Origin: JAEZDC01 sp036676415
GTDB taxonomy: Bacteria > Bacteroidota > Bacteroidia > Chitinophagales > Chitinophagaceae
Assembly (NCBI GenBank): GCA_036676415.1
Contig: JAKFCX010000060.1
Location: 1 to 64,000 of the forward strand
Length of the DNA: 64,000 nt
Reading direction: 5' to 3'
The stretch's first letter is position 1. The number at the start of each line of letters is the position of its first letter. A program made the translations under genes and the position numbers. This document shows, one piece after another, positions 42,852 through 50,111 of the stretch. The notes beneath the pieces were generated by a model. The model had not been told where the DNA came from and searched no databases. It worked only from the letters and a program-made list of their open reading frames with translations.

Positions 42852-43967
42852 TCAGGTAAATTTTCTCTTGATACTCTGCAAATAGCTGTCCCAGTCAGAC
42901 ACCTTTACACCCTGATCTTTTTGAAATGATAAAAATTCTTTCTTCAATTTCATATCGCCTTTTCTGCCAATAATGAGTTGGAGATCGGGATGAAAAACAT
43001 CAACCTGATATTTTGCTTTGAATTTTTCTTTAGTCCTTTGAGAGTGGAAGGCCTTTGAGTAATCCTTCAATTGTTCGATAGCCAGATATAGTTTTTTGGA
43101 GAATGACATGTGACCGCTTCTGGACTTCATTCCTATAGTCTCATTAGGAAGTTTCAATTCGAGAATCTTACAGAATTGTAATTGATCGTGTGGGACTAAA
43201 AAGAAGTCAGCTTTCCAGTTGATGTCATCATCAGTGTTGATCACGGCTTGCGGAATAACTTCGCGATATTCCTGTTCCTTTAAAAATTCAGGATGTTCTT
43301 CGAGAAATTTTTGCAGGTCTGATTCTTTTGTTCCAGGATCGTTTATAAGTTCTTCAAAAATTCTGATTGTCTCTGAGTATTTATTAAAACCGGTGAAATA
43401 AAAGCCTGCAGGAGATTTCTCGAGATCCGTCTCAAATTCAGTTCCTTTCTCGTCAAGGTATTTGACGACTAACCTGCCATCTCTTCCAAATCCGATCGTT
43501 AAACGGGTAATATCTTTCACCTGGAAATCCTCTTCCCAAATTTCGTTTTTGAATTCAATTGATAAGGCTTTGTACATATCCCGATTCAATTTCACCGTTG
43601 GTTTCAGATCGGATGCATTGAACCCCTTATCTATGAGAAAATTGACCATCGTATCCAGCCCAATATTGAATTCTTTTCCAGCAGCTAAAAGCCTCGGTAG
43701 TTTAATTATTTCATTTACTTTGATCGTACGGCCAGTCTTTTTCTGTATCACTTCGTCCAGCTTTGTTTCGGTTTTCTTTACTTTGTTGTTAGTCAAACTG
43801 CCTCTATATCTTAACAGAATCGCATTACGCATCGATTTATTCAACGTCAGTTTTCCCCTTGACAAATCAACCTGATATCCCTTGCTTTTTAAAAAGTCGA
43901 TCAACTCATTTTGAGATACCTCTAATTCAATGGCGATGGATTTAAGAGAAGGTTTCTGCCTGGGCAT
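42852..43967 (-). CDS. sduA: Shedu-like defence nuclease (DUF4263/SduA) with IF2N-like N-terminal domains
   Basis: 371 residues from ATG 43967. The C-terminal half is a DUF4263/Shedu nuclease: E-S-D-L-Q-K-F-L-E-E-H-P-E-F-L, then W-K-A-D-F-F-L (D254) and C-K-I-L-E-L-K-L (E270, K272), a PD-(D/E)xK arrangement, followed by Y-L-A-I-E-Q-L-K-D-Y. The N-terminal part holds two copies of a fold resembling the translation-factor IF-2 N-terminal domain (S-I-A-I-E-L-E-V-S-Q-N-E-L-I-D-F-L-K-S-K-G-Y; F-N-I-G-L-D-T-M-V-N-F-L-I-D-K-G-F). Shedu is a single-gene anti-phage system; the accessory domain probably sets specificity. Monocistronic. Confidence 0.8.
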   Translation of the reverse strand: MPRQKPSLKSIAIELEVSQNELIDFLKSKGYQVDLSRGKLTLNKSMRNAILLRYRGSLTNNKVKKTETKLDEVIQKKTGRTIKVNEIIKLPRLLAAGKEFNIGLDTMVNFLIDKGFNASDLKPTVKLNRDMYKALSIEFKNEIWEEDFQVKDITRLTIGFGRDGRLVVKYLDEKGTEFETDLEKSPAGFYFTGFNKYSETIRIFEELINDPGTKESDLQKFLEEHPEFLKEQEYREVIPQAVINTDDDINWKADFFLVPHDQLQFCKILELKLPNETIGMKSRSGHMSFSKKLYLAIEQLKDYSKAFHSQRTKEKFKAKYQVDVFHPDLQLIIGRKGDMKLKKEFLSFQKDQGVKVSDWDSYLQSIKRKFT

Positions 43968-44027
43968 GTTTTTTCTTTGATGTAAATATAACTTCGAGAT
44001 CACTTCTACAGTCCTCCACCAAGACAT

Positions 44028-44457
44028 CTATTTGCAATTGATGTAAAGATGTAACCAGAGCTCTTCCTGTTAAATAAATCCGTACAAGTACGCAATTTAA
44101 AGATCTCAAGGAGTGCTACTTTTCGCCCAATTTATTTTCCAATTTCCATTTGAAATACCCAACTGGTCGATACGGCATTATCATTCGAGCGATGTCATTA
44201 CGATGCTCATAGCGATGAATGGAGAGAGTCAGAATCGAAATGTTGATTGATTCCGGCTAAAAGCACCTGGATTTTGTAACATAATAGGTAAATTTGTCGA
44301 GCACCTTGAGGCCTGCAATGATACCGGCCGTTAATAAGAAGTAAGACACCATTTGGAAAATACTGAACCCTGAGACAAGCGACTTGTTCAAGGATAAAAC
44401 AATTTTCCGATTCCCAACAATTATCATGATTAACACAGATGAATAAATCTGAACATT
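44028..44457. other. Intergenic region between sduA and hamA
   Basis: 430 bp with no well-supported gene or RNA. A 69-codon minus-strand frame (44257-44466) encodes one plausible membrane helix (F-L-L-T-A-G-I-I-A-G-L) but overlaps the hamA start and has no recognised relative. The hamA promoter is presumably in the AT-rich last 60 bp. Confidence 0.5.
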
Positions 44458-45408
44458 ATGGCCCAAACGGATATTGACATAGAACGAGAACTTGATTTGA
44501 CAAACGAGGATTATAAGGCCATCGTAGAATGTTTATCCGATAACGTGAAAGTTAATGACAGGGTGCAAGCCAGTTTTCATTTTATAAAATATCATGACTG
44601 CAATAACAGGGAAACAGATTTCCTGGAAATATTAAAAAGTCATCTGGTGTATTACTGTTTTCCAAAGCATCGGTACGAGGGTAAGCGTGTGAGTGAAATC
44701 TGTAACCTGGCATTTGAAGGACGGGATAAATTCTTTAACCCAAAGTCCTCAGAAGCTACCGCAACACGGAAACCGAGATCCGCTGCAAGCCGGACAGGAG
44801 AGCTTGGAGAGATCGCGCTTTACTTCCTGTTGGAAACTTTCCTGAAAGCTCCCCAGATCGTTAGCAAGATGGCGCTTAAAACGACAACAGGTGAAAACTT
44901 CAAAGGTTCCGATGGCATTCACCTGGGGATCGTCGGTGACAGGAAATGTGTATTTTATTGCGAGTCAAAACTCAATAAAATAAAGGATAACGCCTTTAAG
45001 GATTGTATTGATTCAGTGATCGACTTCCAGGGGAAGAAGAAAGATTTTGAGATATCCATTGTTAACAATCACATTGATGTGAAGGATCCTCTTTTGAAAC
45101 AAGCAGTTATCGATTTTTTAAATCCTACCAAACCCAGAGGTGATGACTGGCTTGAAGTGCATGCCTGCTTTGTCGGGTTTAACTGGGATAAGTTCGGAGA
45201 TGTTGAAAAAGAGATGTCGAATGAAGAACTGCACGCGAAGCTTAAGAAAGAACTTACCGAAGAAGTGCAGGCAGTCAAAACATTGCTTGAGATGAAATTG
45301 AAATCTCCTGATAATAAGATTCGATATTACTTTTTTGTGATGCCATTCAAGGATATTGAAGCACTTCGAACGAATTTTTTAAAGCTGCTGTATGGAGCAA
45401 CGAAATGA
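44458..45408 (+). CDS. hamA: HamA, Hachiman anti-phage nuclease (DUF1837)
   Basis: 316 residues. DUF1837 features: G-E-L-G-E-I-A-L-Y-F-L-L-E near residue 113, G-S-D-G-I-H-L-G with D152, and V-F-Y-C-E-S-K-L with E169 and K171, which form a PD-(D/E)xK active site. HamA is the nuclease effector of Hachiman; the helicase HamB holds it inactive until DNA damage or invading DNA is sensed. The gene overlaps the helicase gene by 17 bp, the canonical hamA-hamB layout. The length is usual for the family. Confidence 0.88.
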   Translation: MAQTDIDIERELDLTNEDYKAIVECLSDNVKVNDRVQASFHFIKYHDCNNRETDFLEILKSHLVYYCFPKHRYEGKRVSEICNLAFEGRDKFFNPKSSEATATRKPRSAASRTGELGEIALYFLLETFLKAPQIVSKMALKTTTGENFKGSDGIHLGIVGDRKCVFYCESKLNKIKDNAFKDCIDSVIDFQGKKKDFEISIVNNHIDVKDPLLKQAVIDFLNPTKPRGDDWLEVHACFVGFNWDKFGDVEKEMSNEELHAKLKKELTEEVQAVKTLLEMKLKSPDNKIRYYFFVMPFKDIEALRTNFLKLLYGATK

Positions 45409-47974
45409 ACCATCCATATATGATGAGTTATCGGAGCAGATATATCACTCCGATAAGTTTGCAGTTTATCGAAAACTTGTACATAGTGAGATACTTCGTG
45501 AATTAAAACTTGATGGTAGTGAAACGGAGGAGCTTTCAGGGGAAGAGATCGATTTTCTTTTTCAGACCGCCTCAATTTTTGCCTGTTCTTTTTCAGATAA
45601 GTTTAAACAACTGGCGTATTCAATTGCGATATTACTCTACACAAAATTGAAAGATAGCGAAACAGAAAAGGTAGCTGAAATCATATCTTTTCTGCTTATT
45701 CGTCTTGGCAACTTTCCGGCGTTTACTTTGATCGGCCAATCAGAAACGCTTGACATGCAGGAAAACATACCTTTATCACTTCAGCTGGAGACTACTGCCA
45801 AAAGCCTGCATAATAAAATTGAACTGGCCCAGCACGAATTATATCTCACAGACTTTCAAAAGGAGCTATTTGATGCACTTTCCCAAGGCTATGATTTTAG
45901 TTTTGCTGCACCTACTTCAGCGGGTAAATCATTCCTGCTTAATATCTACCTCATTGATCAGCTTAGAAAAAGTGAGGATCTGAATATAGTGTACATCGTA
46001 CCAACGAAGGCACTTATTAACCAGGTAAAGAATGATGTAAAAACCAGCCTTAATAGTTTTGGAGTACAGGATGTGAGGGTGCTCTCATCTACTGTGTCAT
46101 TTGAATTTGAAGAACTGTATACAGAGGTGAAGCAGCGTAAGCATGTACTAATTTTAACCCAGGAAAGGTTAAGCTATTTGCTTTCCAAAAGAGAGATTGA
46201 TTTTCAGGTTGACATACTGATCATCGATGAAGCCCAAAAGATAAATGACGGCAATCGGGGAATCATACTTGAAAGAGTAATTTTACAGACGATAGCTAAA
46301 TACCCACGCTGCAAAACAATTTTTTCTTCACCACTTGCATCAAACCCTGAATTCTTTTCCAGGTTTAAGTCCTCTATAGGCGACACAAAAACCAACTATT
46401 CACCAGTTCATCAGAACGTTCTGTTTGTTCGCACTAAAAAACGTTCTCCTTTTTTGACGCTGTTGGGTGAGACAGAATTTACTTTATTGGAAAAGTCTGA
46501 CTTGCAAAAAGCGTGTCCGATAACTGCAAAGGCAAAGCTCAGCTTTATGGCGTATCATCTGGGGAAGGGCAGATCTAACATTTTGTATGCAAATGGGCCA
46601 GCTGATACTGAAGCGCTTGCAAAAAATCTTTGCACCTATCTGGATGAGGTTTCTCATCCCAGGATTACTCAATTCATTGACTTCATTGAGGAGAATATTC
46701 ACGAACAATATACGCTTATTGACTGCCTGAAAAAAGGAGTGGCTTTTCACTATTCGACCATGCCAAGGGAACTAAAGGAGAAGATTGAAGATTTGTTCAA
46801 GGATGAAAAGGTTCCTGTGAATTACCTATGTTGTACCAGTACACTTCTGGAAGGCATGAATCTCCCGGCGAGGAATGTATTTATTTTCAAACCTACCAAA
46901 GGTGCCGGAAACAAAATGAATAAGTTCGATTTCTGGAACCTTGCAGGAAGAGCAGGCAGACTGTTGAAAGATTTTTATGGCAATATTTTCTGTGTTGATG
47001 TAGAGGATTGGGGGGATGACAGTTATAAGCCCGAGCGATCTGTAGAAAATTACCAGATCGTGAGTGCTACAGAAAATTCTGTTACAACGCGATCAACTGA
47101 TCTGGGTTTTTATCTGGAAGACGTCAGGCATAACTTTCCTTTAAAAGAGCGCGAATTACTTGAGCAGACTACTGCAACTTTCGTTTTGAACTATCTCAGT
47201 GATTCCAGGAACACAGTGCAAAATTATATCACTACAAGAGATTTGATAGAACCGGATACAGATGTCATTCGCAAAGCAGATAACCTGATCAAAGGGATAG
47301 TTGAGCGTAACCGGCTTCCAGTAGAGGTGCTCGAAAAAAACTCCGGGATCGATCCACGTCTACAGAATGAATTGTATGAGCACTTTCAGACACTTTTTTA
47401 TGCGTATCATCTACCGAAGTATCCCGCAGCATCAGAGTTTTATGATTCACTTACTGCTATTTATACTACTATAGACAAGATATTTTTTGATGAGGCAGAT
47501 AAAAAGATATTGGGAAGATATGTCTTTGTATCTCATCGGTGGATCAATGAAGTATCGCTCGGACAACTGATCAGTTCGCAGATCCAATATAAAAGCACAG
47601 AAGAGATTCCCGCAAATGTCAACGCCTGTGTAAGGGATGTCGTGGATCTGATAGATAGAACGATCACTTATAAATACGCTAAGTACCTGAAATGTTACAA
47701 TGATGTCCTGGAGTATCATCTTTCACAATTAAATGTTCAGGAAAAAATGGTGAACTTATCCGCTTACCTTGAACTGGGTGCTCATAAGCCGACTACACTC
47801 AGCCTCCTTTCTTTTGGTCTTTCGAGAACCACTGCCATAAGACTTTGCCAGATTATCGGTAACAACAATTTGGATCGCACTGAATGCCGTAAGTGGGTGG
47901 AACAGTACTATGAAAAATACAAGGTCAATCTGCCGGAGATATGCCAGGAAGACTTTGATAAAAATTTTGAGTGA
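45392..47974 (+). CDS. hamB: HamB, Hachiman superfamily-2 helicase
   Basis: 860 residues. The SF2 helicase core has motif I A-P-T-S-A-G-K-S (173-180), motif II D-E-A-Q (279-282), motif III region S-S-P-L-A, and motifs V/VI in the second RecA lobe (C-C-T-S-T-L-L-E-G-M-N-L-P-A and N-L-A-G-R-A-G-R). An N-terminal 150-residue helical part and a long C-terminal extension are as in HamB. Together with the overlapping hamA this is a complete Hachiman system. The gene is followed one base later by a third gene. Confidence 0.9.
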   Translation: MEQRNEPSIYDELSEQIYHSDKFAVYRKLVHSEILRELKLDGSETEELSGEEIDFLFQTASIFACSFSDKFKQLAYSIAILLYTKLKDSETEKVAEIISFLLIRLGNFPAFTLIGQSETLDMQENIPLSLQLETTAKSLHNKIELAQHELYLTDFQKELFDALSQGYDFSFAAPTSAGKSFLLNIYLIDQLRKSEDLNIVYIVPTKALINQVKNDVKTSLNSFGVQDVRVLSSTVSFEFEELYTEVKQRKHVLILTQERLSYLLSKREIDFQVDILIIDEAQKINDGNRGIILERVILQTIAKYPRCKTIFSSPLASNPEFFSRFKSSIGDTKTNYSPVHQNVLFVRTKKRSPFLTLLGETEFTLLEKSDLQKACPITAKAKLSFMAYHLGKGRSNILYANGPADTEALAKNLCTYLDEVSHPRITQFIDFIEENIHEQYTLIDCLKKGVAFHYSTMPRELKEKIEDLFKDEKVPVNYLCCTSTLLEGMNLPARNVFIFKPTKGAGNKMNKFDFWNLAGRAGRLLKDFYGNIFCVDVEDWGDDSYKPERSVENYQIVSATENSVTTRSTDLGFYLEDVRHNFPLKERELLEQTTATFVLNYLSDSRNTVQNYITTRDLIEPDTDVIRKADNLIKGIVERNRLPVEVLEKNSGIDPRLQNELYEHFQTLFYAYHLPKYPAASEFYDSLTAIYTTIDKIFFDEADKKILGRYVFVSHRWINEVSLGQLISSQIQYKSTEEIPANVNACVRDVVDLIDRTITYKYAKYLKCYNDVLEYHLSQLNVQEKMVNLSAYLELGAHKPTTLSLLSFGLSRTTAIRLCQIIGNNNLDRTECRKWVEQYYEKYKVNLPEICQEDFDKNFE

Positions 47975-47975
47975 T

Positions 47976-48899
47976 ATGAAGTATGCTAACCTCCCTATAA
48001 AAGAAAAACAAACTATTAACGGCAAAATCTCTCAGTTCATGGATGTGTATATCCGGAAAAACCAGGTATGGTTTCCGGAAGATATGTTCCGTGATTTTTT
48101 GCAGGATATTTCTCACCAACATCTTTCAGGATACTGGTATTCGGGAACAGACCCTGTAAGAACAGCAATCATCAAAAACTCCCTGCAATGGATTCTCTCT
48201 GTTGCCGGACAAGATCATGTATTGGGAAAGATAAAAGCAAAACATGCAAAAGACACTGATATAGCCATCCGCCAGAACCCTATTACAGAAAGAGTACGTT
48301 TTGGTGACTGGCCGGACAACCATTTTGATATTGGTTATGGATTAAAAGGCAGAGGTTCTGAAAGAATGAAGATAGAGGAGCTACGCGAACTTAATGTCAC
48401 TCCCTGGACAGTAGACCACATCAACCATGGACTGAAAAGCAAATATGGCAAAGACTTGAAGCAGATTTATCGAAAGTTTCCATTTGGCCACCTGGAAATA
48501 GATTTCTTCTCGCATTGGTTCAGTAACTATTATGACACCGATAAGCCTGCATTGATTCCGAAAGTAAACGCTTTGCGGGGTCAGTTTGGGTACATCACAT
48601 ATAAGGGCGAGATATACCAGAATTCCCGTGAAATCGGGGAGGAATGGTATTTAACGGATTTTCGGTTTGAAAGGTATAAGTACGATTTTATGTTGATCAA
48701 CATTGAAAAGAAAGTTGCATGCTTTATTGATATTTTCCCCATCAACTTTCCACTCACCAACCGAGATAAAAAAATTGTAAAGATCAAAGGCGAAAATGCG
48801 AAAGAGTACAACTTTAAATATTTCTGCTTCGAACAGGATGCTATTAAATCGGAGCTTCAAGATTGTTTTGATCAATTGAAAGTTTACCTGGGTAAGTAG
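47976..48899 (+). CDS. Unknown third gene of the Hachiman operon, possible Vsr/DUF559-like fold
   Basis: 307 residues from ATG 47976, one base after the hamB stop codon, so certainly co-transcribed. The N-terminal 170 residues are unfamiliar. The C-terminal part runs A-L-I-P-K-V-N-A-L-R-G-Q-F-G-Y, then Y-K-Y-D-F-M-L-I-N (D237) and V-A-C-F-I-D-I-F-P (D252), then R-D-K-K and K-Y-F-C-F-E. That spacing recalls Vsr/DUF559-type PD-(D/E)xK nucleases (R-x-D-F-L ... I-E-I-D-G ... R-D), but the glycine/histidine signature and a catalytic lysine are missing, so it may be inactive or unrelated. It is not part of the published two-gene Hachiman core. Confidence 0.7.
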   Translation: MKYANLPIKEKQTINGKISQFMDVYIRKNQVWFPEDMFRDFLQDISHQHLSGYWYSGTDPVRTAIIKNSLQWILSVAGQDHVLGKIKAKHAKDTDIAIRQNPITERVRFGDWPDNHFDIGYGLKGRGSERMKIEELRELNVTPWTVDHINHGLKSKYGKDLKQIYRKFPFGHLEIDFFSHWFSNYYDTDKPALIPKVNALRGQFGYITYKGEIYQNSREIGEEWYLTDFRFERYKYDFMLINIEKKVACFIDIFPINFPLTNRDKKIVKIKGENAKEYNFKYFCFEQDAIKSELQDCFDQLKVYLGK

Positions 48900-49068
48900 T
48901 ACCGGTCATTTAATACTTCCATCTGAGTTCTATATCCTTCCACCTGAAGATTCTTTTCTCAATATAACTTGCATACAGTTATTAAATCATCCTCCCATTA
49001 AAAGATAGCCAGATACACTGCTTATCGAGACGCATCCTTGCTGAATTTAAAGATTAAAAGTGCAAGCT

Positions 49069-49440
49069 ATGTTAAACCAGATATCATGGGCTGATTATAT
49101 CAGCACCATCATTGCAGTAACAATTGTCTATTATCTTTTTGTCGCCACACATTACTACGGCAAGGATATTCTTCTTTACATCAGCGCACGCAGTGCAGGT
49201 TCAAATTCAATTTCGTTTACTCGGGAGCAATCGGAGTCTACGTTAATTCCCAACGAACTCAAAGCTTTTATTGCCGAGACAGATCATGCAGATAAGGACT
49301 CCATCATCTCGGGGATGAATTACATTCTTAAACGATATGACATTGATCATACAGCAAAAGATAAAATAAACACCTATATAAAAGTTAATTGCTCCGCTCA
49401 CCTGAGTGATGAAGAAATGCAGGGGATATGGAACAGGTGA
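49069..49440 (+). CDS. Small membrane protein at the head of the tra operon
   Basis: 123 residues from ATG 49069 (a GTG at 49060 is also in frame). One N-terminal membrane helix (I-S-T-I-I-A-V-T-I-V-Y-Y-L-F-V), then a hydrophilic part with D-K-D-S-I-I-S-G-M-N-Y-I-L-K-R-Y. Comparable small proteins precede traE in conjugative elements of this phylum, where they are unnamed or called TraC/TraD. It is separated from the Hachiman operon by 169 bp that should hold the tra promoter, and is 34 bp upstream of traE. Confidence 0.65.
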   Translation: MLNQISWADYISTIIAVTIVYYLFVATHYYGKDILLYISARSAGSNSISFTREQSESTLIPNELKAFIAETDHADKDSIISGMNYILKRYDIDHTAKDKINTYIKVNCSAHLSDEEMQGIWNR

Positions 49441-49474
49441 GCGAGCATTTTTTAAACGAATAATCAATTGATAT

Positions 49475-49774
49475 ATGAACTGGAAAAGATGGATACTTAT
49501 TGCTGGGACAATAACAGTGAGTGTGGCGCTCATGGCGCAGGATGGTAACGCAGGGATACAGGAGGCCAACCAGAAAGTAAGAAGCTATTTCAACAGCGGC
49601 ACAAGCCTCATGTATGCTGTAGGTGCCATACTGGGACTGATAGGCGCCGTCAAGGTATACTCTAAATGGAATGCAGGCGATCACGATACCTCGAAGGTGG
49701 CAGCGGCATGGTTCGGCTCCTGCGTGTTCCTTGTAGTCGTCGCCACAGTGATCAGATCATTTTTTGGCGTATAA
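49475..49774 (+). CDS. traE: TraE, conjugative transfer protein (DUF4134)
   Basis: 99 residues: signal sequence (residues 6-21), then G-I-Q-E-A-N-Q-K-V-R-S-Y-F, a helix Y-A-V-G-A-I-L-G-L-I-G-A-V-K-V-Y-S-K-W, G-D, and a last helix A-A-A-W-F-G-S-C-V-F-L-V-V-V. This is the DUF4134/TraE pattern; the protein is thought to correspond to the VirB2-type pilin of the mating channel. Overlaps the region upstream of traF. Confidence 0.9.
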   Translation: MNWKRWILIAGTITVSVALMAQDGNAGIQEANQKVRSYFNSGTSLMYAVGAILGLIGAVKVYSKWNAGDHDTSKVAAAWFGSCVFLVVVATVIRSFFGV

Positions 49775-49787
49775 AAAAATTTTTTCA

Positions 49788-50111
49788 ATGGCGAGCGTTT
49801 ATCATATCAACAAAGGGATCAACAAGCCCATCGAGTTTAAGGGTTTGAAGGCGCAGTACATCTGGTACTTGGGGGGAGGGCTTGTGATCCTGTTGATACT
49901 TTTTGCAGCACTATACATCTGCGGAGTCAATGTATTTATCTGCGTAACGATTATTGGTTTGCTGGGCCTGGGGTTATTCATATATGTCTATCACCTCAGC
50001 GGTAAATATGGTGAACATGGACTGATGAAGAAGGTGGCGAGAAGAAGAGTGCCGAAGGTGATTAAGATGCGTTCAAGAAAAGGAATTCACAAATTAATGC
50101 AGCATGATTAA
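49788..50111 (+). CDS. traF: TraF, conjugative transfer protein (DUF4133)
   Basis: 107 residues from ATG 49788 (an earlier in-frame ATG at 49764 would overlap traE). Y-H-I-N-K-G-I-N-K-P-I-E-F-K-G-L-K-A-Q-Y opens the domain, followed by two adjacent membrane helices and a basic tail (R-R-R-V-P-K-V-I-K-M-R-S-R-K). DUF4133/TraF corresponds to VirB3 of type IV secretion and partners the TraG ATPase. The stop overlaps the traG start by 8 bp. Confidence 0.9.
   Translation: MASVYHINKGINKPIEFKGLKAQYIWYLGGGLVILLILFAALYICGVNVFICVTIIGLLGLGLFIYVYHLSGKYGEHGLMKKVARRRVPKVIKMRSRKGIHKLMQHD

Noticed and set aside
44257..44466. 69-codon minus-strand frame with one hydrophobic helix
   Set aside because: It overlaps the hamA start, has no recognised relative and no convincing start context; recorded only as part of the intergenic region.
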